Positions 34,588-43,202 of a stretch of 64,000 nucleotides of DNA are shown one piece after another; the stretch's first letter is position 1; the number at the start of each line of letters is the position of its first letter. Below the pieces are notes generated by a model that ran no database searches, had not been told where the DNA came from, and worked only from the letters and a program-made list of their open reading frames with translations. The stretch is from Candidatus Poribacteria bacterium. Its GTDB lineage: Bacteria; Poribacteria; WGA-4E; WGA-3G. The translations under genes and the position numbers were made by a program. Location: NCBI GenBank assembly GCA_003635255.1, contig PYJC01000065.1, positions 19,085 through 83,084 on the forward strand, written 5' to 3'.

Positions 34588-35099
34588 TTGACTGATTTAT
34601 CCTCCTTAAAAATTGTACTAGAAAAAAGATCGCATCATGTGACTTCCATGAATTCAAACACTATTTGTAATTATTCTGGCCGCAATGATTTACGACACAT
34701 CCCCAATTATAGTAAAGTCCATAATTGTTGAAATACATCAAATCAAAGGGAGTCCGATCTCATTCCCCCTGATAAGGGCGTGTTTTTGCTGGGGTGTTTC
34801 CCCTAGGGGGGGTAGCTTCGTAAAAGTGTTCACTTATTTTCGATTTTACTACACTGTTTAATTATGTATTATTTTTTTCCTAAAATGCAAATTAAAGTTG
34901 GAGAATAACACAGGGAATCACTTTTTTTAACAATAAACTCTGTTTTATGCTAAAATGGGTGGAAGTTGTCCTTATGGTGCTGGCGGATAGAATTTTTGTA
35001 TAGGGTTCAATTTTCGTATCCTTGAGTGCATTAAAAACCCATTTTTGGCAGGATTTTCACTCGTTATTGCGGAGAGAAACGGGAGAAAAATGCTCGGTG
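34588..35099. other. AT-rich gap between divergent genes
   Basis: A 512-bp gap between the receptor and the acyl-CoA synthetase gene, which point away from each other, so it should hold both promoters. I see no confident -35/-10 pair. It contains a CCCCCTGATAAGG repeat at 34764-34778 interrupted by the GTGTTTTTGCTGGGGTGTTT motif, then CCCCTAGGGGGG. The same CCCCCTGATAAGG repeat is uninterrupted at 40197. Confidence 0.5.
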
Positions 35100-36695
35100 A
35101 TGAACTACCCATTGACGCTCGCGCAGATTATAGAACACGCACACCGTATACACGGGGATAAGCAGGTTACGACACTGCTGCCTGACGGAACGCTACATCG
35201 TTATAACTATACCGCATTATACAAGCGTGTGAAGCGATTAGCAAACGCTGTCACTAAATTGGGTATTCAGTGCGGTGACAGAGTCGCAACTTATGCTGCC
35301 AACACCTATCAACATTTAGAACTCTACTACGCGATTCCGTGCATCGGTGCTGTACTCCATCCACTCAATGTTCGCCTCTCCCCTGTACAGTTGGCACAAA
35401 TTATCCATGAGGCAGAGGACAAACTGATCTTTGTTGATAGCACTTTTGCAGCGCAATTTAAGGCGTTACAAAGTAAAGTTGAATGTAATGAAGTTATCAA
35501 CTTTGAACCGATGTCCGCTGATGCTAATACACTTTATGAGCAACTCATCTCTGAGGCTGCACCCGCATATACATGGGACATCCGAGATGAAAACTGGGCG
35601 ATGGGACTCTGTTATACCAGCGGAACGCAAGGTGAACCACGAGGGGTCCTCTACACGCATCGCTCCGTATTTCTCCACACGCTGGCGGTGAATCAAACTG
35701 ATGTCTTCGGATTGACGGAAGCAGATGTCGTCCTACCGCTCGTGCCGATGTTCCATGCCATGGCGTGGGGATTGCCTTACGCAAGTATGTTTGCCGGTGC
35801 AGATATAGTGCTATCCGCTGCCAAACCGGCGTGTATTGCTACCCTCATTGCTGAAACAGGGGTCACCGTCGCTGCAGGCGTACCGACAGTCTGGGCAGAT
35901 GCCTATCCCGAATTACGCGACAGAAAACAGGATATTTCCACGTTGAGGCGATTAATAGTCGGCGGAGAAGCGATGCCGTTGTCCCTCATTGAAGCCTACG
36001 AAAAGGAACTTGGCGTTGAGGTCTGCCACGCTTGGGGAATGACAGAAATGTCGCCAACTGGAACCTTCTCGAAGCTGCGCACTGCTCACCAAAGTTTATC
36101 GGATGCTGAGAAGTGGCAAATTAAAGCAAAACAGGGGAGACCTATACCGGGTGTCGAACTCCGTCTCGCAGCTGAAACATCTAACGGCTTCACGGAACTT
36201 CCTTGGGATGGCAAAACAATTGGGGAACTACAGGTGCGAAGTCCTTGGACAGCCAATAGCTACTATAAAGTTGAACCCACCCCGGAACACTTCACAACCG
36301 ACAAATGGTTACGCACGGGGGATATCGCTACGATTGACGCGAACGGCTACATGCAAATTGTTGATCGAGCGAAGGCGATCATCCGAAGCGGGGGAGAGTC
36401 TATTTCAAGTGTCGCTTTAGAGACAGCACTGCTGAAACACCCCGATGTCTGTGAGGCAGTGGTTGTCGGTATACCTGACGAGAAATGGGGGGAACGACCG
36501 GTCGCGGTCGTTGTACTCGCAGAACAAGCAGACGAAAACATCTCGGATATCCTCAAGCAGCAGCTCACATCTGAATTCTCTAAGTTCTGGATCCCAGATA
36601 AATTTGTCTTTGTTGATGAAATCCCGAAAACAAGCGTTGGTAAATCCGATAAACGCGCGATTCTTCAGATGTTCGCACCAACGCTAAACGGGTAG
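35100..36695 (+). CDS. AMP-dependent acyl-CoA synthetase/ligase
   Basis: 531 residues from the ATG at 35100; the open frame starts with TTG at 35022 but MNYPLTLAQIIEHA is the usual opening. Signatures: CYTSGTQGEPRGVLYTHRS (P-loop), WGMTEMSPTG, TGDIATIDANGYMQIVDRAK (adenylation hinge), GGESISS and PKTSVGKSDKR with the catalytic lysine. It activates a fatty or aromatic acid as the CoA thioester. It is followed after 41 bp by an alcohol dehydrogenase. Confidence 0.93.
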   Translation: MNYPLTLAQIIEHAHRIHGDKQVTTLLPDGTLHRYNYTALYKRVKRLANAVTKLGIQCGDRVATYAANTYQHLELYYAIPCIGAVLHPLNVRLSPVQLAQIIHEAEDKLIFVDSTFAAQFKALQSKVECNEVINFEPMSADANTLYEQLISEAAPAYTWDIRDENWAMGLCYTSGTQGEPRGVLYTHRSVFLHTLAVNQTDVFGLTEADVVLPLVPMFHAMAWGLPYASMFAGADIVLSAAKPACIATLIAETGVTVAAGVPTVWADAYPELRDRKQDISTLRRLIVGGEAMPLSLIEAYEKELGVEVCHAWGMTEMSPTGTFSKLRTAHQSLSDAEKWQIKAKQGRPIPGVELRLAAETSNGFTELPWDGKTIGELQVRSPWTANSYYKVEPTPEHFTTDKWLRTGDIATIDANGYMQIVDRAKAIIRSGGESISSVALETALLKHPDVCEAVVVGIPDEKWGERPVAVVVLAEQADENISDILKQQLTSEFSKFWIPDKFVFVDEIPKTSVGKSDKRAILQMFAPTLNG

Positions 36696-36736
36696 CCTGA
36701 GGCCTCTACACCTCACACCCTAAAGGAGGAATTTTC

Positions 36737-37774
36737 ATGAAAATGAAAGCCGCTATCTATACAGGAATTGAACAAATTGCCATTCGTGAAGTTGAGCGTA
36801 ACGAACCGCCACAGGGCTTTGTACTCGTCGACACCAAGCAAACAGGCATCTGTGGTAGCGACCTCCATAGTTATTTCGGGCACTGGGGACAATCGCATGA
36901 ACACGCCGCAGGTCATGAAACATGTGGCGTGGTCGTAGCACTCGGCGATGGTGTGACAGCCTTTGAGGTCGGGGACAAGGTCGCCGTGGAATGTTTTTCC
37001 CACTGTGGCACCTGCAAATATTGTGAGACAGGACAGTATAATCTCTGCTTCAATAGAGCCTGGATTTCTCCAAACATGCACGGCGGATTCGCTGAATACA
37101 CCGCCACACACCATTCAGGTCTCTTTAAATTACCGAAACAGATGACCTTTGAACAAGGCGCACTCGTTGAACCACTCGCTGTTTCACACCGCGCCATCGC
37201 GCGTTCGGGGGCTAATTCTCGGGACACAGTCGCTATTATCGGTGGCGGCACCATCGGACAATTCGCCTTGGCAGACGCGGTCGCCGCAGGTGTTAAAGAG
37301 ACCTTGATTACTGTTAAATATGAACAGCAGGCGGAGTTGGCAAAGGCACTCGGCGCAGATCATATCGTCAACATCAGCGATACTGATGTTCAGGAATACG
37401 TCAAGGATGTCACAAACGGTATCGGTTTTGACGCAGTCATCGAAACGGTGGGCGGAGCAGAGAACTTCAACACCGCAACAACTATCGTTCGGAAACAGGG
37501 GGCTGTCGTTCTGGTCGCGGGGTATTACAAACCCCTTGAGGTGAATCTTTCTACCATCGTCTGGTCAGAGGCATCCATTACAGGGTCCAACTGTTACGGC
37601 TATAGTGGAATGGAGACAGACTTTGAAGCCGCGATTGAATTGATAGATTCTGGTAAGGTTGATGCCACAAAATTGGTGACGCATTACTATCCGCTTGAGG
37701 AAATCAGCGAGGCCTTCCGGGTATCTGCCGATAAAACCTCCGGCGCAATTAAGGTACACGTCTGTCAGGACTAA
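36737..37774 (+). CDS. Zinc-dependent MDR alcohol/polyol dehydrogenase
   Basis: 345 residues. GICGSDLHSYFG and GHETCGVVVALG hold catalytic zinc ligands; CFSHCGTCKYCETGQYNLC is the structural zinc four-cysteine loop; AIIGGGTIGQFALADA is the NAD motif. This is the sorbitol/butanediol/threonine dehydrogenase type. A strong AAAGGAGGAA lies just upstream. Confidence 0.92.
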   Translation: MKMKAAIYTGIEQIAIREVERNEPPQGFVLVDTKQTGICGSDLHSYFGHWGQSHEHAAGHETCGVVVALGDGVTAFEVGDKVAVECFSHCGTCKYCETGQYNLCFNRAWISPNMHGGFAEYTATHHSGLFKLPKQMTFEQGALVEPLAVSHRAIARSGANSRDTVAIIGGGTIGQFALADAVAAGVKETLITVKYEQQAELAKALGADHIVNISDTDVQEYVKDVTNGIGFDAVIETVGGAENFNTATTIVRKQGAVVLVAGYYKPLEVNLSTIVWSEASITGSNCYGYSGMETDFEAAIELIDSGKVDATKLVTHYYPLEEISEAFRVSADKTSGAIKVHVCQD

Positions 37775-37783
37775 CCTCTCCGT

Positions 37784-37943
37784 TGGTGAGGTTTGATGAA
37801 GATCAATTTATTAATTCGGTAATTCCGTATTCTGCACGAGGCGGGTGTCCCCCTGCAGGCGAGGGTGTTTTTGCTGGGGTGTTTCCCCTAGTATCCTCGC
37901 CTAATTACCGATTTATTTTCTTAAACTTCATCAACCTCACCAT
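37784..37943. repeat. 160-bp nested palindrome
   Basis: The left arm TTGGTGAGGTTTGATGAAG (37785) pairs with CTTCATCAACCTCACCA (37926-37942). Inside, TCGGTAATT pairs with AATTACCGA, and AGGCGAGG (37857) pairs with CCTCGCCT (37894). The innermost loop holds a copy of the GTGTTTTTGCTGGGGTGTTT motif. It follows a dehydrogenase gene and could also stop transcription. No gene lies in the 620-bp gap. Confidence 0.75.
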
Positions 37944-37949
37944 CACTGT

Positions 37950-38212
37950 CAATTTAAGAAAAACAACCGTCGTGGACCCAGGCCCCGTAGGTTCGGTTTC
38001 CTAGAAGAAACACCCCAGCAAAAACACCGAACCGAGTTTTACACAGATCCCTTGAAGACTTCAAAAACCTCTTCAGTCGCGTAGCGACGGCATCTGTGTA
38101 GAAAAGTTGGACATCCTGGACCCAAGCCCCGTAGGGGCGGCATCTACAAACATGATCCTGTGAAATGCTGTGGAATATCCCTAAATTGACCCTATGGGTT
38201 ATAAATAATTCT
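37950..38212. mobile_element. Second copy of the MITE-like element
   Basis: The left end CACTGTCAATTTAAGAAAAAC and right end ATATCCCTAAATTGACCCTA match the ends of the element at 15625-15900, and the inside shares GGTTCGGTTTCCTAGAAGAA, the GCCCCGTAGGGGC hairpin and the CGTAGCG-type hairpin. The ends are more eroded (terminal repeat shorter) and no flanking direct repeat is seen. The interior loop again holds the GTGTTTTTGCTGGGGTGTTT motif, in reverse. Confidence 0.75.
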
Positions 38213-38393
38213 GCACAAACTACAGGTTTAATTTGACTTCTAAGTGGAAATAAGATATAATCCGTCATATTAAGGTGGAATATTAACCATTGGTAAATAT
38301 ATAGTTGGCTTGATATCGACCCAACGTGATTAAATGGGTTATTTTGCTTACGGAGCAACTTAGGTTACAGATTAGAATAGAAGGATTCATACC

Positions 38394-39119
38394 ATGCAAA
38401 ACGGAAATCACACATTGGGCACGAAAGAGAGAGAACAGTTTTGGAAGCAGGGCTATCTCGGTCCTTACACACTCTGTAGTCCTGAAGATATGCTCAACAT
38501 GCAACCCGAAATTGAGAAAGTGCTTGAGACCGATGCACCTGATCACAAAAATAGGGTGCATAACCGCCACCTTGATTCTTCGTTGATTCACAATCTTGCT
38601 ACGCACCCTGCTATCGTCAAACGGATGGCATCTCTTTACGGACCAGATCTCATACTCTGGCGGACAAACTTTTTCGTCAAGGAACCCGGAGCAAAGGAGA
38701 TTCCGTGGCACCAAGATTTCAACTATTGGCCCCTTGAACCACCCATTATTATTTCAGCATGGATTGCTGTTGATTCGGCGACTTTGGAAAATAGCTGCCT
38801 CCAGATCGTTCCCGGTTCACACCGCAAAGTGATACCGCACGTGAAAGCGACATCCGATATGGCGTTCAACCAAATGGGCGACCTCGGATTCGTTGATACG
38901 AGCAATGTCGTCAACTTGGAGATGCAACCCGGAGAATTCGTCCTCTTTAATGAGCGAACCTTACATCACTCGGAGGCGAATCGCTCTGACAAACGACGGA
39001 TCGGATTGGCTGTTCGCGTTATCCTGCCTATTGTTAAAGTTTTCGATTGGGACGCACCTCAACACGAACTCATTGTCATTCATGGTGAAGATCCCGTTCA
39101 ATTCAATAAGAGAGGTTAA
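38394..39119 (+). CDS. PhyH family dioxygenase
   Basis: 241 residues. IPWHQDFNYWPL has the HxD iron pair, NSCLQIVPGSHRK the core, and RTLHHSEANRSDKRRIGLA the distal His and the 2-oxoglutarate Arg. More like the PhyH at 29266 than the tandem pair at 5547/6309. AAGGA is placed upstream. It is followed after 22 bp by an NADP-dependent oxidoreductase. Confidence 0.9.
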   Translation: MQNGNHTLGTKEREQFWKQGYLGPYTLCSPEDMLNMQPEIEKVLETDAPDHKNRVHNRHLDSSLIHNLATHPAIVKRMASLYGPDLILWRTNFFVKEPGAKEIPWHQDFNYWPLEPPIIISAWIAVDSATLENSCLQIVPGSHRKVIPHVKATSDMAFNQMGDLGFVDTSNVVNLEMQPGEFVLFNERTLHHSEANRSDKRRIGLAVRVILPIVKVFDWDAPQHELIVIHGEDPVQFNKRG

Positions 39120-39141
39120 TTATTAACAAGGAGTACTATTA

Positions 39142-40149
39142 ATGAATCATCAAATTACCCTCGCTTCTCGGCCCACAGGGTATCCGAAAGAATCAGATTT
39201 CAATTTGGTCGAAGTCCCGATTCCGAAACCGGAAGACGGTCAAGTATTGGTGAAAACTATCTACCTCTCCGTTGATCCGTACATGCGAGGACGGATTAAT
39301 GCAGCAAAATCTTATGCCGCTAACGTCGAAATCGATGAAGTGATGGTCGGCGGTGTTATTGCGCAGGTTATTGAATCGAGACACCCGAATTTTGGGATCG
39401 GTGACATCGTCAACGCGAATATCGGTTGGCAGGAATATGGTGCCACCCCTGGCGATGGTTTGCGGAAAATTGATCCAACAATCGCACCGATTTCAACAGG
39501 CGCAGGGATTCTCGGTATGCCGGGGTTGACAGCCTATTTCGGGCTCCTCGAAGTTGGACAACTTCAAGAATTGGAAACCGTATTTGTCTCCGGTGCCGCT
39601 GGTGCCGTCGGCTCCGTCGTCGGGCAAATTGCCAAAATTAAAGGGTGCCGTGTTGTTGGCTCTGCTGGAACCGATGAAAAAATTGACTATATCGTTGATG
39701 AACTCGGATTTGATGCCGCTTTTAATTATAAAAGTGTTACCGATTATCATACGGAACTCCAGAAACTTCTGCCCGATGGTATTGATGTCTATTTTGACAA
39801 CGTCGGTGGACAGATCACGGATGCCGTTTTCACGAATCTAAGAATCAAGGGACGGGTCGTTATCTGCGGGCAAATTTCTCAGTATAATCTCGAAAAGCCA
39901 GAGACAGGACCGCGGTTCCTTTGGCACATGATTACCAAACGCGCCAGAATCGAAGGCTTCCTCGTCTCTGAGTACGCCGACCAGCACGCAAAGGCACTCG
40001 TTGAGATGGCAGAATGGCTGCAACAGGGGAAATTGAAGTATCATGAGACAATCGAAGAAGGTGGAATCGAAAACGCGCCCGCAGCGTTCATTAGTATGCT
40101 AAAAGGCGGCAACATAGGAAAACAACTCGTCAAGATTGCTGAATTATAA
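39142..40149 (+). CDS. Zinc-free MDR NADP-dependent oxidoreductase (CurA/PTGR-like)
   Basis: 335 residues. VDPYMRGRINAAKSY is the hallmark of the leukotriene B4 dehydrogenase / CurA group; FVSGAAGAVGSVVGQIAKIK is the NADP loop with the AAGAVGS pattern; YFDNVGGQITDAV follows. No zinc-ligand cysteines. It reduces an enone or similar. Start ATG follows AAGGAG. Together with the PhyH gene it may form a two-gene unit. Confidence 0.92.
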   Translation: MNHQITLASRPTGYPKESDFNLVEVPIPKPEDGQVLVKTIYLSVDPYMRGRINAAKSYAANVEIDEVMVGGVIAQVIESRHPNFGIGDIVNANIGWQEYGATPGDGLRKIDPTIAPISTGAGILGMPGLTAYFGLLEVGQLQELETVFVSGAAGAVGSVVGQIAKIKGCRVVGSAGTDEKIDYIVDELGFDAAFNYKSVTDYHTELQKLLPDGIDVYFDNVGGQITDAVFTNLRIKGRVVICGQISQYNLEKPETGPRFLWHMITKRARIEGFLVSEYADQHAKALVEMAEWLQQGKLKYHETIEEGGIENAPAAFISMLKGGNIGKQLVKIAEL

Positions 40150-40193
40150 CGTGAGTTTGATAAATACTTAGAACAGAAGCGTTTCGTCTTAAA

Positions 40194-40226
40194 GTCCCCC
40201 TGATAAGGCGGATTTAGGGGGTTAAA
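40194..40226. repeat. Uninterrupted CCCCCTGATAAGG repeat
   Basis: AAAGTCCCCCTGATAAGG then CGGATTTAGGGGG. This is the apparent empty form of the sequence that is interrupted at 34764 and 54319 by the loop motif. Confidence 0.6.
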
Positions 40227-40254
40227 TCCTAAAAACTGCCTCGCCTACATCTTC

Positions 40255-40440
40255 TCAGTTGGGCAGAAGGTATGATTGTCTTCTCCCATCGTGGGACAAC
40301 CTACATGATGCATCGGAAGCTCGACGTTTAGTCCTGTTGCGGGATAGTCTCCCTATTTCGCCGCGCTGGATTGGTGATTCATTACCGAGGCAACCGTTAA
40401 ATAAAGTGACTGTGACGTGGGGGAGTCTCAAACGTGATAG
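40255..40440 (+). pseudogene. Internally deleted copy of the beta-propeller gene at 42118
   Basis: 40258-40313 (TTGGGCAGAAGGTATGATTG, TCGTGGGACAACCTACATGA) aligns with 42191-42247 of the intact gene, and 40321-40434 (CGACGTTTAGTCCTG, GCCGCGCTGGATTGGTGAT, GTGACGTGGGGGAGTCTCAA) with 43038-43150. About 790 bp between are missing and the signal peptide region is gone. The 3-prime end of the remnant lies directly against the right end of the TnpB element. Confidence 0.85.
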
Positions 40441-40567
40441 CACCCAAACCTAAAGGGTTGGGCTTCGGTTTCGTAGACAGTGCGGTTTTCTCATAGAGTA
40501 GACCGTCTTAATCCGTCTCCACCAGCGGGTATTTCCCTTATGTTGTTTTAGAACACAAGGCATATCG
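40441..40567 (-). ncRNA. Putative omega RNA / right end of TnpB element 1
   Basis: On the minus strand, just past the TnpB stop, the sequence folds into GTCT...AGAC and closes with GCCCAACCCTTTAGGTTTGG. IS200/IS605 elements carry their guide RNA scaffold here, with the guide in the flanking DNA. Position and fold support it; the exact ends are not known. Confidence 0.5.
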
Positions 40568-41686
40568 TCAAGTGACGGCTATCCCTGCCCGCAAAATATT
40601 TAGCGCAGCGTTTATGTCTCTATCATGGTGGGAACCACATTCGGGACATATCCACTCTCTATCGTCCAATGTGAGATTTTCGTTATGAAAACCACAATCG
40701 CTACAAGGTTTCGTTGTAGCTGTCCATCGTCCGATTTGTTGGAACTCACGTTTATGCTTTTGACACTTATATTTCAATATCTCAACAAACTTGTAGAAGG
40801 CAAGGTCAGATACCTTACGACCCCAAAGCCGTTTCATGCCGTCAAGGTTCAATGTCTCAAGGAAAATCGTATCAAACTTCTTACAAAGTTCAGAGGCGAG
40901 TTGCCAATGAAAGTCTTTACGTTGATTGCTGATCTTCCGATAAAGACGTGCGATTTGTCGCACACAATGCCACCACCCGTTAGAACCTTTTTGCTTACGA
41001 CTCAATGCTTTGTTGAGAGATCGAAGTTTCTTCAAGTTAGTTTTCAGGGGTTGTGGGTGTTGTATCTTTTCACCCGTGCTCAGTGTCAAATAAGCGTCTT
41101 TCATTCCAAAGTCTGCCCCAACGCTTTTACCTGTTGTTGGCAGAGGTCTAAAATCTTTGTAGGATGTCGTTATACAGACCCAATATCGCCCACAGGTGGC
41201 ACGCTTTATCGTAACTTCGGTGATAGTTCCGTGCCACTGCCGGTGCTTGTGAAAAGTATATGCGACTTTATCAAACTGCCATTTACGGGTCTGCGGATTC
41301 CACTTGCGAAAAGTCAATGTCATACGATTATTATACAAAGACCACCCAGCAGAACTCGGATGCGTAATAGACTTAAACTTACGTCTCGGCTTAATATGCG
41401 GTCTACCGCCAAGTTTCTTAAAAAAACGGTCATACGCTTTATGAATACGCTTGAGTTCCTGTTGCGTTGCTTGGCTTGGCAATGCGTTCCAATGCGGGTG
41501 TGTCGTCTCTTTCAAATGTTTCAGGTGATCACACATGCCCTCATAGTTTACATAAGGAAGCCCGTCTTTATGCCTTTGACGTTGCCACTCGTGAAAATAC
41601 ACATGCACTTGCCACATATCATCAAGCAAGTTGCCAATGCGGATACTATTAGACTGATCATAAAGCGGATATTTATACGTTTTCAT
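40568..41686 (-). CDS. tnpB: TnpB, RNA-guided nuclease of an IS200/IS605-family element
   Basis: 372 residues. The RuvC-like catalytic residues are present: Asp in SVGADFGMKDAYLTL, Glu in IFLETLNLDGM and Asp in HHDRDINAALNIL. A four-cysteine zinc ribbon (CSDCGFHNE... CPECGSHHD) lies between the last two. There is no TnpA nearby, so the element depends on transposase in trans. The region after the start (41700-41900) holds hairpins (GTAGACA.../TGTCTAC, GGTTCT.../AGAACC) likely to be the left end. Confidence 0.92.
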   Translation of the reverse strand: MKTYKYPLYDQSNSIRIGNLLDDMWQVHVYFHEWQRQRHKDGLPYVNYEGMCDHLKHLKETTHPHWNALPSQATQQELKRIHKAYDRFFKKLGGRPHIKPRRKFKSITHPSSAGWSLYNNRMTLTFRKWNPQTRKWQFDKVAYTFHKHRQWHGTITEVTIKRATCGRYWVCITTSYKDFRPLPTTGKSVGADFGMKDAYLTLSTGEKIQHPQPLKTNLKKLRSLNKALSRKQKGSNGWWHCVRQIARLYRKISNQRKDFHWQLASELCKKFDTIFLETLNLDGMKRLWGRKVSDLAFYKFVEILKYKCQKHKREFQQIGRWTATTKPCSDCGFHNENLTLDDREWICPECGSHHDRDINAALNILRAGIAVT

Positions 41687-42117
41687 GGACTATCAAGTAT
41701 CAAGTCTTTAACCCCTATACAGTGGGTAGGTAGACACGCAACCAAGCAGTTACGCTGTATATGTCTACCAACTTAATACAGTAAGTATACTACAATTTTC
41801 GGTCAATGTCGAATCTTTTTTCAACTATAGACCCCCGGTCTAATTCACTGAGGCGGTTCTGTATCCCAAAGCTAAAGCATTCGGCTTTAGAACCGAAATT
41901 TAGGTAAATCCGAGTGCATAAGAAATAATGCACCTTTTTCGCACTGATTACACGTCACTAACTATTAAGTAAAACAGAGACTGATTAATTTATTTTTCCG
42001 TTCCTATTGCCACAGGAATTGCAGATACAAATAATGTATAGAAAGATGTTTGGTAATTAATCAACGCACCTTAACCTTGGCTGTTAGTGCAGCTATTTTT
42101 CAAATGAGGGCTTCCTA
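41687..42117. other. Left end of TnpB element and promoter region of the propeller gene
   Basis: A hairpin GTAGACA (41731) / TGTCTAC (41760) lies near the tnpB start. At 41854-41900 GGCGGTTCTGTATCCC ... GGGCTTT-like AGAACCGAAA matches, in layout, the hairpin at 9003-9047. No gene in this 431-bp stretch; the last 100 bp before 42118 carry no clear promoter. Confidence 0.45.
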
Positions 42118-43161
42118 ATGAACACACATCGCTTGATTGTTCTGTTTTCGGTGATAATTCTTCTATTGGGCATTTGCCCGAATCTGCTCTGTTGGGCAGA
42201 AGGGATGATCGTCTACGCCTATCGTGGGACGACCTATATGATACATCCGAATGATACCGTACCTACACCTACGCGGATTACCGAAGAAGGTATTTCCACG
42301 CCTTCGCCGGATGGACGCTTTTTGGCAGCTGTAGACCGCGACCCTGATCGCCGTAATCTTCTCCATATCCGAGACCTCCACACCGGTAAGAAAATCCGTT
42401 CCATCATATTGCAAGTCCATTCTTATGTGGATATTTCTTGGTCTCCAGATGGACGTTGGATTGTCTATGCCGGCAGTCCACAAAGGATAAGAGGCGGACG
42501 CGATCTGGACACCGAAATTTTTCTAATTTCGCCGGATGGACAACGGAAACGGAAGTTACCGCACCCCATTGGCGAAAGACCTATAGGTTTCGTTTGGGCA
42601 CCAGATGCGCAATCCGTGTTCTACAATCTCGCTTCAACGGACAGGCTTCAGGAAATCTGGGAGTCGAATGTCAATGGGCAGGAGAAACCCAAAAAACATT
42701 TGCCATTCCCTGAACGGGCGGGTTTCTTAAGCCGTTACCCGTTCTATGCATTCTCTCCGGACGGTAAAAAAATTGCCTACACACCGCTTCATGAAGGCGT
42801 ATTTGTTGCGGATATTGAAGGGAGAAACCACCGAAAAGTAGTCGAGCACATTCATGAAGGCATATTTGTTGTGAAGGCTGACGGAATAAACCTCTTAGAA
42901 GAAATAGCCAATCGCGGCTTGCGGCAGTTCTTTCAAGTGGATTGGTCCCCGAATGGAAAATATCTTGTGTTCTCTGTTGATATAGGTTTTGGTAATTATG
43001 GGCTCTACATCTATTCGTTTGCGTCCCAGAAAGTTCGACGTTTAGTACTTTTGGAGGATAACCTCCCTATTTTGCCGCGCTGGGTTGGGGATTCATTACC
43101 AGTGCAACCGCATAATAAGATGGCTGTGACGTGGGGGAGTCTCAAACGTACAAAGAACTAA
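42118..43161 (+). CDS. Secreted TolB/PD40-like beta-propeller protein
   Basis: 347 residues. A signal peptide (LIVLFSVIILLLGICPNLLC) is followed by repeated propeller blades with the PD40 pattern: ISTPSPDGRFLA, DISWSPDGRWIVYAG, FVWAPDAQSVFYNL, FSPDGKKIAYTP, DWSPNGKYLVFS. Periplasmic or surface protein with a binding role. A broken second copy lies 1.8 kb upstream beyond the TnpB element. Confidence 0.88.
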   Translation: MNTHRLIVLFSVIILLLGICPNLLCWAEGMIVYAYRGTTYMIHPNDTVPTPTRITEEGISTPSPDGRFLAAVDRDPDRRNLLHIRDLHTGKKIRSIILQVHSYVDISWSPDGRWIVYAGSPQRIRGGRDLDTEIFLISPDGQRKRKLPHPIGERPIGFVWAPDAQSVFYNLASTDRLQEIWESNVNGQEKPKKHLPFPERAGFLSRYPFYAFSPDGKKIAYTPLHEGVFVADIEGRNHRKVVEHIHEGIFVVKADGINLLEEIANRGLRQFFQVDWSPNGKYLVFSVDIGFGNYGLYIYSFASQKVRRLVLLEDNLPILPRWVGDSLPVQPHNKMAVTWGSLKRTKN

Positions 43162-43202
43162 TCTGAACTCACCACTCACACGTCCACAATCTAAATTCAC
43201 TT

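Noticed and set aside
40625..41776. 383-codon plus-strand open frame opposite tnpB
   Set aside because: It is antisense to a TnpB gene with all catalytic residues; its own residues show no domain pattern.
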